NCBI GenBank assembly: GCA_015178975.1 | Contig: WHVD01000095.1 | Span: 62,001 to 126,000, forward strand | DNA length: 64,000 nucleotides | Direction of reading: 5' to 3' | Source of the DNA: Hysterangium stoloniferum | Taxonomy: Eukaryota; Basidiomycota; Agaricomycetes; Hysterangiales; Hysterangiaceae | Part shown: positions 45,813 to 55,977 of the stretch, one piece after another | Numbering within the stretch: the stretch's first letter is position 1 | How the letters are laid out: every line of letters begins with the position of its first letter | Made by a program: the position numbers and the translations under genes | Notes under the pieces: model-generated | Database searches by the model: none | Seen by the model: the letters and a program-made list of their open reading frames with translations, nothing else | What the model was told of the DNA's origin: nothing

Positions 45813-46247
45813 ATGAAGTTCTCCGTCGTATTCGTATTCGTCGCCGTCGCTTTGGGCGTTGCCGCTGCACCGGGAGCTCGCCGTCAAGTGGTTAGCATTG
45901 GATATTTACACATGTATTCGCTCATATACTTATACATGCATTGCTTTTCTTAGAACCTCAACCAAGGCTCCAACCGTCTCATTAGCAAAGCCGCCGACGG
46001 TACCTTCCAGGTCGATGGAATCAGCTTTGATGATGAATCCGTAGCTGATCAAGTCGCATGTGCTTTGGATGTGAGTGGTTGCCCTTTTACTAGATGAGAA
46101 TTATTACCTAGTACCCAACGTCTGCAGGAGAGGGATTGTATCCAAGGCAATGGTTCGGCTGCGACCTGTAAAGCCAACAAGATCGATTGCCAAAGCGGCA
46201 ATGGTATCAATGGTGCAACTGGGAAGTTGAACAACGAATCCCCTTAA
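45813..46247 (+). CDS. Small secreted cysteine protein, three exons
   Basis: Exons 45813-45890, 45954-46070 and 46128-46247 are joined by GT-AG introns of 63 and 57 nt (GTTAGC...TTAG and GTGAGT...GCAG), all in phase 0, giving 104 residues. Residues 1-19 form a classic signal peptide (MKFSVVFVFVAVALGVAAA), followed by PGARRQ with a possible dibasic Kex2-type site. The mature part is about 80 residues, acidic and glycine-rich, with four cysteines spaced C-x6-C-x9-C-x6-C, enough for two disulphides. It therefore enters the secretory pathway and is probably released. Small cysteine-rich secreted proteins in fungi are often effectors or wall-associated, but nothing here proves that role. No break is seen; I do not recognise the family. 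Confidence 0.75.
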
Positions 46248-47876
46248 ATAGCTTAAGTTAGATTTGTGCAGTAGAGTAAACCAGTGAATGAAATCATGGC
46301 TGCGAATCGTCTCTGATTTTATATGGATATAGTAAGTTTTCCGACTCCCCATGGCTGGTCCGTCGTATTGTCTTCCGTCAATTAGCCAGGTGACCATGAC
46401 AACACAAGGTCACCAGCGTCCACCAGAGCGCCGCTGGGCAGATCACCACCTTATCACTCGCCGCAATCAGTTGTCTCCGAAGATCGAACTTTGTCAGCTA
46501 AGGTAGAGGGTGGCAAGGAGAAACGGACTGTAACGAACGGTTTCGAGCCGACGAAAGCTCTCATCAGGGGGATACCCCTACCCCTACCGTTTCGCCCTTC
46601 CAGAGTTACTGTTTAGGAGTCTACTACTGAGCCTGAGAACCAAAGGGAGTGATAAGATAATGAATTCGTGCCGTCCTACGCGTGCATCGAAATTCCGAGA
46701 ATCTTGGGACCCGGTGGCGGGTAGTATACGGTTGGGCGGTACACCTGTCAAGAGAGGGAGACTTCAACCCGTGATCAGCGATCACCGAAGCTGACAGATC
46801 GTGTACTGAGGCCAGCAGGTTTCCCTGCTGGATCAGATTTTATCGATGTCCATGCAGCAAGACGACGGTGGACCTTAAGGCCTATCGACGGGGGGAGGCA
46901 ATAGCCGAACACTCTAATTTAAAGAACTCAACTTCCACTATCACTTGACGTATTTACGAACGCAGGGAATGAACAAGTTGGATGGTACAGACATGAACAA
47001 ATATACCCCTAAACAATCGAACTATGTTTCTCCGGGTATTATCAGCGTAGTAGGATGAGTGGTTTGCTGAAAGGGCTGAAAATTCGACAGAAAAGGTTAA
47101 AGAAGGCGTCAGGTCAACATCATCTTGAAACTCGTTCTGGACTATGCCAGTCGCTCTTGGGGGATATTATATCAACACAAAGGCCCGCCGCGGGTAACGA
47201 CACCAGCATCAGCATCAGCGTCAAAGCGAGAACTTTGGCTCGTTGCACTATTCCCAGCCGCAACCGGAACCAGAGCTAGAGCCAAAATTAGCAGATATCG
47301 TCAAGTCCATCATACCTCATTCTGGTTTTCCATTTGATTTTATTAACACGTTAGGCCACGTTCGTTTTAGGTTTACCACCGCTTTTATGTCTGAACCATG
47401 TAAGGCCCATTAGTCATGGTTAAACAGATGCTATTTCATCTTCGATCCCAAGGTCCTAAAATGCAGATTTTGACATATAAGAAAGGAAATTGTTGTTAAG
47501 ACACTCAGGCCAGGTTGACCGCGAGGTTCCATCGCAAAGATGTCTTCCCGAAGTATTTGGCATAGAAGTAAGTGTTTAATGAGCCCAGGTGACAAGACTG
47601 GTGTTGTTTCGTTTCAAGGGGTGATGGGTACGGAGAGGGAATTCGGAGTCGAAGTCACAGTCGAAGTTTTAGCAACCTTCCTTAGCATTATGGCTGCCCT
47701 CGGGCATCTTTTGTAAGTACCACTCCAGGCTTCCTCCTCCCTCATTTGTTTCTTTTCATACATGGGGAGGGATATCTCTCTAGCTGGCCGCCAGATATTG
47801 ACAAGAGTTTTCCGCATACCCGCCACCTACCTTAGAGTTCGTTATGTAAGTAGTGTTAGATTGGATTATTATTGGT
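46248..47876. other. Host-like intergenic DNA
   Basis: CpG-containing low-repeat sequence with short frames at 47055-47337 and 47614-47826 (minus), none recognised. No transposon ends are seen. Confidence 0.4.
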
Positions 47877-48200
47877 CACTGGAGGCATCCCAAGATTTTT
47901 GGAGTTGGAAAAACTTCAGAAAATCTTGCTATTTGGCCGAATTTTCTAAGAATTTTTTGAACACAAAAACCGCCCAAAATCTTTAAGTATTAGTAAGTTT
48001 TTCTGAGGCCAAAAATTGTATCTGAAAATCCTAAAAATTTGCATCAGGAAATTCTAAGGAAACATTATTGGAAATAGCCTATTCTTTATGGAATTTCTGA
48101 ATAAGAAAACTCTTAAAAAACCCTGTATTTTGTTAGGGTTTTTCCACCTAACAAAATCCTATGAAAACTAATAATGTGCCTAGAGAAATCAATTAAAAAT
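47877..48200. mobile_element. CACTGG foldback MITE, copy 3, right half diverged
   Basis: The left arm CACTGGAGGCATCCCAAGA and the next 170 bp follow the other copies; the right arm is too diverged to give an end. Confidence 0.6.
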
Positions 48201-48253
48201 GACATTTTTACTCAATGACTCTGTGTGACTCTGTGCAACTCTGTGCAACTCTG

Positions 48254-48382
48254 TGTTAAGCACAGGTCTTATGGGTAGGTTTCTGGAGAAACCTGCAGAA
48301 GTTCTGGGAAAGGATGTGGCTTCAGCTCATGTGCTGACCCTCACAAGATCACAATGTCCAACTTCAGACAGTGTCATGTAAC
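48254..48382 (-). repeat. Beta LTR fragment
   Basis: TGTTAAGCACAGG, GGTTTCTGGAGAAACCTGCA and the core at 48311-48341 identify it. It is short (about 130 bp) and has no duplication. A short CTCTGTGCAA tandem lies just before it. Confidence 0.55.
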
Positions 48383-48564
48383 AGGTAAACTTGATATCAA
48401 TTGCTCAAGTCTTCAACTAAATCATCATGCTACAGTCCATTCCACCATCCTCAATCTTATCACTAGGTTTGGTTAGTCTGCTTTTATTCTCTTATCAGAC
48501 AGAGACAATTGTTATGCAGCATGTATTCAACATACAAACATTACTTGTCATCCAAACCATTGAT

Positions 48565-49640
48565 GTTTGATACACATAGTTACAGGTACAACAATGCACC
48601 CTCATCCACTACTGGCATATCCCCTTTCTTTGCAAATAAGGGTTATAATCCCAATATCATGGTACACTGGGAACAGAACTTAGCCTCTGCCCATGCTCAA
48701 GAGTTTATCATGGACCTTGCTGAACTCCATCAAGAACTCTGGAAAGCAATAACATCTGCTCAAGAACAATATCAACATTCAGTGGACAAAAACCAGATTC
48801 TGCCACCTAACTTTAAGAGTGGTGACCATGTTTTTGTTAAAGCTCAATTCTTCTGGACTACCTATTCTTCTAAAGAAAACTCGCTGAAAAGTATTTAGGG
48901 CCATTTGAAATTATAGGACAAGCCAGCTCTGTATCACTGGAGGCATCCCAAAGTTTTTGGAGTTTGAAAACCTTTCAAAAATCCTAATATTTGGCCAAAT
49001 TTTCTGAGAATTATTTGAACTGATAGATTGTTTGAACTTTTTAAGTTCTAGTAGAATTTTCCAAAGTGGAAAATCATATCTAAAAACTTTAAATATTTGT
49101 ATGACGAAATCTGAGGAAACATCAGTGGTCAGAGTGTTTTGATACAAATATTTAAAGTTTTCAAAGTGGAAAATCCTACTAAAACTTGAAATTTTCAAAC
49201 CATTTATCAGTTCAAAGAATTCCTAGAAAATTTGGCCAAATAGTAGGATTTTTGGAAGGTTCTCCAACTCCAAAAACCTTGGGGTGCCTCCAGTGTATCA
49301 TGGACCCTGCAGCTTCTGGATAGCATGCACACAGTACACCTAGTATTTCATGTCTCTATGTTAGAACTATGTACTGCTAACACTATCCTGGACTGCATGC
49401 AACCTCCACCCCCTCCAGTCATCATAGATTGAGAACCCAAGTTTGAAATCTCACAAATTCTAGACTCAAAAATAGATAATTGTCAATGCACTTGTAAACT
49501 GCTCTACTTGGTCAAGTGGGCAGGTTACAAGGGTACAGATGAAGAAACTTCTTGGATTTTGGCCACAGAACTCAGGAATGCCATGGAGATTATTACTGAT
49601 TTTCATACAGCTTATCCAGTCAAACCAGGCCATTAATGTC
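48565..49640 (+). pseudogene. Gypsy fragment D: integrase end and chromodomain
   Basis: YNNAPSSTTGISPFFANKGY and the chromodomain words LYLVKWAGYKG and FEISQILDSK closely follow element B's proteins, but CpG is depleted. The CACTGG MITE at 48935-49295 lies within it. It is an old, broken relative of element B. Confidence 0.82.
48935..49295. mobile_element. CACTGG foldback MITE, copy 4 (TSD TAT)
   Basis: 361 bp, starting CACTGGAGGCATCCCAAAG and ending GGTGCCTCCAGTG, with TAT at 48932-48934 and 49296-49298. Confidence 0.83.
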
Positions 49641-49646
49641 TCTCTG

Positions 49647-50462
49647 TGTTAGGATACGTACAGGGCAGGTCTCCGGAGAAACCTGTGGAATATCCGGTAG
49701 GACTTGGCTTCAGCTTATAGGCTGCACCCTTGCTAGATCATGTCGTCCAATTTCAGACAGGCGGATGGGAATCCTGGGGAGTCCGGGTGGGGGTCGTGGG
49801 TCATGAGTCGTAAGTTGGAGGTCGTGAGTCGTGAGTCGAGACTGGTGAGAGAGATAGATACACCGGAGCCCGTGGGCTCTGACTAGTGTGAGCAGTATGA
49901 ATCAAGTAGGGTTTTTAGAGTGGAAAATGTATTAGATTACTGGGGGGAATCTAAGCCGATTTTCTGACTGGATTGTATGTACAACATCTGCCAGTTTAAA
50001 TAGACCATGGAGTAAATGTCATACCAAATCCAGTAATGATGAAACGAAGTGAGCAAAACATAAAACAGGAATAGTAAACACCAAATTGGTGTTAGGAATG
50101 GGATGGGACGGAGCGGAGTCCGAATCGTGACAAAGCATAACCCATGACAGGAAACGGAGCAGGAGTGGAGTCCAAATCATGACAGGTCATTTGACTAGAA
50201 CAGGAATGGGGCTCAATTAGAGTGGTGACGGGATTCTGAGTGGGGTCCGGTGACTGATGCATGGGACGAAGACGGACATAGACAGAGATGGAGTCCGGGG
50301 GAAGTCCAGTGACTGATATGTGTTGTAATGAGGTCGAACATAACAAGTATTGATGTACGGAATCTGGGTGGGAAAATCCTATAAACAGACATTTGGTGCA
50401 TGTAGGGCATGGTGGCGTACAGGTTAGTGCCCAGAGTCCAGTGGGATTGTCTGGTTGTAACA
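49647..50462 (-). mobile_element. Solo beta LTR
   Basis: It runs TGTTAGGATACG ... CTGGTTGTAACA (816 bp), with duplication CTCTG (49642-49646 and 50463-50467). The core is at 49698-49731. Confidence 0.87.
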
Positions 50463-50487
50463 CTCTGACTGCAATATCTGCAGATCC

Positions 50488-50873
50488 TGTAAAGTACTGT
50501 GTCAGGAACTTATTCCAGAACTATTGGAAAGTGACTGGGAACTCGGAAACTTCCAAATAGGGTCAGGATGTCGGCTTCAGCTTATGTGCTGTGCACACTC
50601 AGAAGTCCTTAATTTCAGAGATGGGATTTACACTGGAGGATATGGATATTCAGAGTTCTGAAGAGTTCTGAATATCAAGTGTGCAGAGAGAAGGAAGGAA
50701 TAAGAAACTAAGTCAATATCAGATCTAATGTAAAGTACAAATTCATGGAAACTAATATAAGTTTTCTTGTTATTGTACTACAAACTAGGATCACAATAAG
50801 ACAGAATTGGTAGTATTCAGAAATGGGAATGCAATAAGCAAATGAGTGAATACTTGTCAACCAACAAGTTACC
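50488..50873 (-). repeat. Gamma LTR, partial
   Basis: It begins TGTAAAGTACTG, has the core at 50563-50600 and AGATCTAATGTAAAGTAC-type sequence of the gamma family. It is cut at TTACC by an iota LTR fragment. Confidence 0.75.
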
Positions 50874-51035
50874 TGTTAGGGCAACACTAACAAGGCTACC
50901 AAACACAAGATAGAATATAGAAATATAAAGTGAGGAGGGGCCAGCTCAATGACAAGGGAGATCACACTTGTTTTAGTGGGATTCCTAAGAGATTGAAACT
51001 AAAGAAATGAGTATGTACAGGTCTACTATTTATAC
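50874..51035 (-). repeat. Iota LTR fragment
   Basis: TGTTAGGGCAACACTAACAA onward is the reverse complement of the iota LTR 3' end. It stops at the TA where the Tc1-like element starts; the remainder is not found on the far side. Confidence 0.75.
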
Positions 51036-51276
51036 TACAGTGGCTTCCACAACTGTCCCAATGTTTTTGTAATTCTCAATAAATGCTTTATAACCTACCA
51101 AGTAAATTTTCTAAAATAGTGACAATATTCCCAAATATACCTTAGCATACTAGCTTTGATATACCCACATATTACATAATATAGATGGATATTGGTGTCA
51201 CAGTGAATATTTAAAAATGACCAATCATTGGGACAGTTTTGCAAACCACTCTTTTTGCATCAGATATCTTGTTATT

Positions 51277-52305
51277 CTAGTACTTTGTATGGCCTCCCTT
51301 AGCCTTTATTACAGCATCAAGTCTTCTGGGCATACTTTCTATCAGTTTCTGACACTCCTGAGGCTCAATCTTTGGCCATTCCACTTCCACCCTCTCCCAT
51401 AACTCCCAAACTCCCTTTGGTGGTGAGGAATATTTTGTAGCTGTTTCTTCAGGTGATTCCAAAGATGCTCTATGGTATTTAGATCAGGAGACTGTGCTGG
51501 CCAGTCTAATACCTGAATCTTGTTTTAGTAAACCATTCTTGTGCCATCTTGGATGTATGTTTTGGATCATTATCTTGCTGGAAAATGGCCTTATCTTTTG
51601 GGATCTCCAAATCTCCAATGCTCTGGGACAAGTTCTGCTCCAGGATCTCCACATATTGTGCAGAATCCATCCTTCCTTCAATCTCTGCAAGCCTTCCCAC
51701 TCCATTCCAACCCATACAGCCCCAGACCATGATATTTCCACCTCCATGCTTGACAGTAGGTTGGGTTATCCTATCAAAAAGTGGTTCTCCAGCTTTCTTC
51801 CACACATATTGATGTCCATCTGAGCCAATCCTATTGATTTTGGTCTCATCATTCCACAATACCTGTTAGTAATCAAGTCTTCACATAAACCGAGATCGCA
51901 AATCGCGATTGAATCCGTAATGACAAATGTATGTGCATATACCATAATGCCATAAGGGGAACTAACTCCTTATTTCTCCTTGATGATGCAATTGGCTAGA
52001 AACTTCAAGTATCTAAATTTCTCCTTTTTATTCTCCTAAAGACTCCCCTAAATAATTACAAGTAAATAAAAGAACACAAAATTTGCCATGTACCTCAGTG
52101 AAAGTTATTCACTCACTCACTGAGATTCATGTTTAGACTCTATCCTTCCGAATTCTTGTCTTCTACTCAACAATACCCTCTTCCAGTCATCCACTGTCCA
52201 GTGTTGGTATTTGAGGGCAAAGCTTAACCTGGCCTTTCTATGTTGAGCCTTCAACAAGGGCCTTGGAGATGGCTTGTTCTCTTTGAAAGGGGAAATAGCT
52301 TTCAT
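51277..52305 (-). pseudogene. Tc1-like DDE transposase, 5'-deleted and interrupted
   Basis: Motifs on the minus strand are KYQHWTVDDWKRVL, WNDETKINRIGSDG (first D), KAIFQQDNDPKHTSK (second D) and SPDLNTIEHLW (E), with the C-terminal KGGHTKY and a stop. A frameshift lies near 51510 and another near 51440. A 309-bp insert at 51864-52172 splits DWKRVL from WNDETK. The N-terminal helix-turn-helix is missing, as a short unrelated stretch leads to the gamma LTR. Confidence 0.85.
51864..52172. mobile_element. 309-bp insert in the transposase, intron-like ends
   Basis: ATACC flanks both sides (51859-51863 and 52173-52177), or ACAATACC if 8 bp are counted. The ends TGTTAGTAATC and ..CTCAACA are LTR-like. 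On the transposase strand the duplicated GTATTG supplies GT at one edge while TACTAACAG supplies AG at the other. It could be a tiny LTR or MITE, or an intron-like insertion. Confidence 0.5.
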
Positions 52306-52434
52306 GATAAGAATGATAGTTAAAATGTGACATATTAATTAGAACATCAAATATATGTCACATGATTTTTTTGTAATTTTCCTAGCCCTCTAGAATATAA
52401 TATGATATAATGAAATGTGTGAAAAGAGAGGTTG

Positions 52435-52974
52435 TGTTAAGTGCTGTGTCGGGAACTTATTCCGGAACTATCGGAAAGTCACCGGAAAGTCGGGAACTGT
52501 CAGATAGGGTCAGGACGTTGGCTTCAGCTTATGTGCTGCACCTCTACGCAAACACTCAAAGTCCTTAATTTCAGAGGTGAGACTTACAATGGAAGATATG
52601 GATATTCAGAGTTCCGAAGAGTTCCAAATATTGAGCATACAGAAAGACGGAAGAAGGAATAAGAAACTAAGTCGATATCAGATCTGAGGTAAAGTACAAA
52701 TTCGTGGAAACTAATACAAGTCTTGTTATTGTACTACAAACTGAGACCATAATAAGACAGAAGTAGGAGTATTCTAAAATGGGAATACAATAAGACATAT
52801 CGGGGAGACAATATTCCGAAATGGGAATATAATAGACAAACAAGTGAATATTTGTCAATGGACAAATTACCAAATGTGGAACAAGGGGAGAATGTGGAAG
52901 ATACGGTAACTATGATGTTCTGTAGTCAGAGATCGGGAGTCAGATATTGAAACATCTGGGAATGGGTCGTAACA
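52435..52974 (-). mobile_element. Solo gamma LTR, complete
   Basis: It runs TGTTAAGTGCTG ... GGGTCGTAACA (540 bp), with duplication GGTTG (52430-52434 and 52975-52979). The core is at 52511-52545. In LTR orientation it contains AGATCTGATATCGAC (complement at about 52671-52685). Confidence 0.88.
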
Positions 52975-53184
52975 GGTTGCAAAACTGTCCCAATGATTGG
53001 TCATTTTTACATATTCACTGTGACACCAATATCCATCTATATTATGTAATATTTGGGTATATCAATGCTAGTATGCTAAGGTATATGTGGGAATAGTTTC
53101 ACTATTTTAGGAAATTTACTTTATAAAGCATTTATTGAGAATTACCAAAACATTGGAACAGTTTTGGAAGCCATTGTATCTATT

Positions 53185-53477
53185 CTGAGACTATTATATT
53201 GTTAATCATAAGAAACAATTCTCCATATTACATCCTAAACAATTCAGAGTCAATTAATAGAACCTATTGTATATGGTTTTCCAAGTTATGTAAATACTTG
53301 CTAATACTTTTGTTGTTAATTTGTTTTTTAAAAGCTAAACTGTAGTTATTTCCTAGTAAAATATGTGAGATGTCATTGGAAATTTTTTGTCCTGTGGCTT
53401 TCTTAGTTGGGTGAAATCACCTATATATTCTGGGTATGTTGAATCAAGTAGAAATCTGTTCAGATTGACAGATCCAT
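53185..53477. repeat. 293-bp direct repeat, copy 1
   Basis: Nearly identical to 57125-57417 (a handful of changes, same length and strand). It begins CTGAGACTATTATATTG and ends ATTGACAGATCCAT. There are no TG..CA ends and it is not coding. Confidence 0.85.
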
Positions 53478-53561
53478 TCTGAAGTAATACATATGTATTT
53501 AGAGGTGCCAATGATATACATATGCATGGAATAGACTGTCTAAAGGTATCTATTTTTTAAA
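53478..53561. other. Short spacer between the direct repeat and the inverted repeat
   Basis: It contains ATACATATG / CATATGCAT-like words only. Confidence 0.3.
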
Positions 53562-55000
53562 AGTATTAGTGTTTCAAACTACTAATTTTTTTTATTGTCT
53601 ACTCGTGTCTGGAAAGATTATTTAGTTTGTAATGTATGAGAGAGTTTAAAACTTTTTGAAAGTTTTAAAAACCAAATTATGTTTGAATCACATCCCAGAT
53701 GTTTAAATGACCTTTAGAGTATATTAGAATTTGGTATACTGAATAGTTTTCAGACATCCTCCATAGACAAAAGTTCTGATTGGGACAATGGGTAAATAGG
53801 TCCTAAGGATGGGTTTGAACCAAGCTCAATATCAATTTTTAAGTCATAAGGCCTATGTGGTGCATGCCGGTCAGCTTTCTGCTTACTGAAAATATCCATG
53901 AAATCATGGTATTTTTCAGGAACTCCTTCCAGGTCAGCTTTTACCTCAGATAATTCTGGAGTTGCAAAACATCCAGATGCTTCATCAACTTTTAAGCTGA
54001 TCAAAAAACACTGCAATCTGTCCAGTTTACTTGCCCTCACAAATTCCACAGCATTGATGAGAGAGATTTTCGGAAGTTTGGAGGTTTTCATAGAAGCCAG
54101 AGATATTGTTGAGACTGAAGAGGCTCTGGCCAGATTAGACACTGCAGGAGGAATGGAAGTGTTGGGAATCCAGAAATTAATACATACTGTCCAATACCCA
54201 GTCCATCAACAGATTATATCGGGTGAGCCAGTTGTATCCATGAATGACTGAACAGCTAGAGTCCAACTGTGTTACAAAAAAAGTAACCATCTGGGATGTT
54301 CCACACAGGAACTGGATAGACATGTCACAGGCTTGAGTAATTGCCATGTTGCTAGTGCTGTCAAACAGATGCAAAGAAATTGTAGGAATAGAGCAGAGTT
54401 TCAGTTTATGTTTTGTGGCAAAGGTGGTATCTACAAAACAGTGTGTGGAGCCGGAATCTATCAGAGTTCAGAACACTAAATTTCCAAGAAGGTCAGAAAC
54501 AAGTTTTACAAATAATGAGTCAGGATTAGAGAGAGTGGACACATTGAGATGGATAATCTCAGAAACATGGAGAGAGTCAATGCAACCCTCTGTCCATGCA
54601 GATTCCAGAGGGTTGCTTACTCTTTTTTTGACTCCATGGTGGGTTTTTCCTTGGACATTGTAGTCATAGTGGAAGTTGCTGTGTGAGCCTTGGAAGAATT
54701 AGACTTAATGGTGCAATTGGACTTTCTGCAGAAAATAACAGGAATTGTTATCCATGCATTGTTGTTTCTCTTTTGGGGTGAGTTTACTGTCGGAACCCAA
54801 GGAGGATATCTGGAAACTATTAAGTATACCAAATTCTAATATACTCTAAAGGTCATTTAAACATCTGGGATGTGATTCAAACATAATTTGGTTTTTAAAA
54901 CTTTCAAAAAGTTTTAAACTCTCTCGTACATTACAAACTAAAGAATCTTTCCAGAACAAGTAGACAATAAAAAAAATTAATAGTTTGAAACACTAATACT
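53562..55000. mobile_element. 200-bp inverted repeat bracketing a gypsy fragment
   Basis: Arms 53562-53762 and 54801-55000 are reverse complements at about 90-95 percent by eye, from AGTATTAGTGTTTCAAACTA to the edge of the gypsy sequence (..CATCCTCC / GGAGGAT..). The interior is 1038 bp. No target duplication is evident. It may be a DNA transposon that captured a retroelement piece or an inverted duplication. Confidence 0.75.
53763..54800 (-). pseudogene. Gypsy fragment E: gag tail to protease and RT linker
   Basis: Minus-strand words YKWLTRYN-like and VPEKYHDFMDIFSKQKADR, HRPYDLKIDIE and PIYPLSQSELLSM are those of element B's protease-RT linker. The fragment is cut at both ends exactly at the inverted repeat. 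Old and broken. Confidence 0.8.
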
Positions 55001-55133
55001 GTATGTCATTGTAGATGTTTGTTTTCACCTGTGCCTCCTCATATATGGATACTTGAGTGGACAATGTTAGGATTAGGGACACATGTTGGTGTGTCAAGAT
55101 GCCACTCCTTACAGAGGGGGTGATGTCAGGGCA
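55001..55133. other. Unassigned spacer
   Basis: No feature recognised. Confidence 0.3.
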
Positions 55134-55813
55134 ATATATATAATATATATTTTTGCCATTTATTTTTGATTTTAGTTTATTTTAATTATAGCTACATGTA
55201 GCAGTGTAGGCACGGCACGAGAACGATTATGTAATCGTGCCACCATCGCAAAGTCGTCGCCACTGTTGCTGTCATTGCATGGCCATATCCGCTGTCGTTG
55301 CAAGGCCGCAGCCCTTGTCATCGCGAGATCGACACAGCCATCATCATCATGAGATCGACGCAGTTATTATCATTGTGAGATCAATGCAGCCATCATCATC
55401 GTGAGGTTGCTGCAACTGCCTATGCTCCGATGGACACAGTGCAAAGCACTGTGTGCCCATAGAGGCCTCCTGGTGCATTGACACTGCAACTGCAGTCAGA
55501 GCCTATGCAAATGCTGGCATGCCACATGGATCTACACAGCGCCGGGCAGCTTACATAAGTGCCAAAAGTGCGGCTATGCACTGTAGGGTGCATACAATCT
55601 GTTTTCAGTATTTTCTCCAATTTCTAATAAATAAAAAAATATTAAAAAAATAGTATAAATAGGGGGCATGTACATAGCTAGTCTTTAGTTTCAATCTCTT
55701 AGGAATCCCACTAAAACAAGTGTGATCTCCCCTGTCATTGAGCTATCCCCTCTTCACTTCATATTTCTGTGTTTTATCTTGTGTTTGGTAGCCTTGTTAG
55801 TGTTGCCCTAACA
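55134..55813 (+). repeat. Iota LTR, copy 1 (CpG-depleted)
   Basis: It begins TGTCAGGGCAA and ends TTGCCCTAACA, an 11-bp inverted tip. It contains a degenerate 27-bp array (about 55310-55410), a CACAGTGCAAAGCACTGTG hairpin at 55436-55454 and TAGTATAAATAGGGGGC at about 55652. No target duplication is seen; the right neighbour is a gamma LTR. Confidence 0.82.
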
Positions 55814-55977
55814 GAATATCTGTATCCTCTGGCCTAAATCCCATCTCTGAAATTAAGGACTTGTGTAGAGGTGCAGCACATAAGCTGAAGCTGACATCCT
55901 GACCCTATTTGGAAGTTTCCAAGTTCCCAGTCACTTTCCAATAGTTCCAGAATAAGTTCCTGACACAGCACTCAACA
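55814..55977 (+). repeat. Gamma LTR end, 5' LTR of gypsy fragment F
   Basis: The reverse complement of the first 164 bp of gamma, ending AGCACTCAACA, with the core at 55867-55902. Its upstream part is replaced by the iota LTR. Confidence 0.8.

Larger units (their letters stand above)
51038..53176 (-). mobile_element. Second Tc1-like transposon, with nested insertions
   Basis: Inverted repeats of about 205 bp (51038-51247 and 52975-53176) start CAGTGGCTTCC / CAATGGCTTCC and are flanked by TA on both sides. Each repeat has ACTGTCCCAATG near its tip and CATTGGGACAGT at its inner end. A broken transposase is on the minus strand. A gamma LTR lies between it and the right repeat. Confidence 0.87.

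Noticed and set aside
45378-45953. A 191-residue frame reading through the start of the secreted protein
   Set aside because: The first 145 codons cover the promoter and TATA box; the signal peptide starts at 45813 and intron 1 ends the apparent frame.
49636-50873. The gamma LTR at 50488 as the 3' LTR of gypsy fragment D
   Set aside because: Its orientation is opposite to that of fragment D's pol, so it is treated as a separate insertion.
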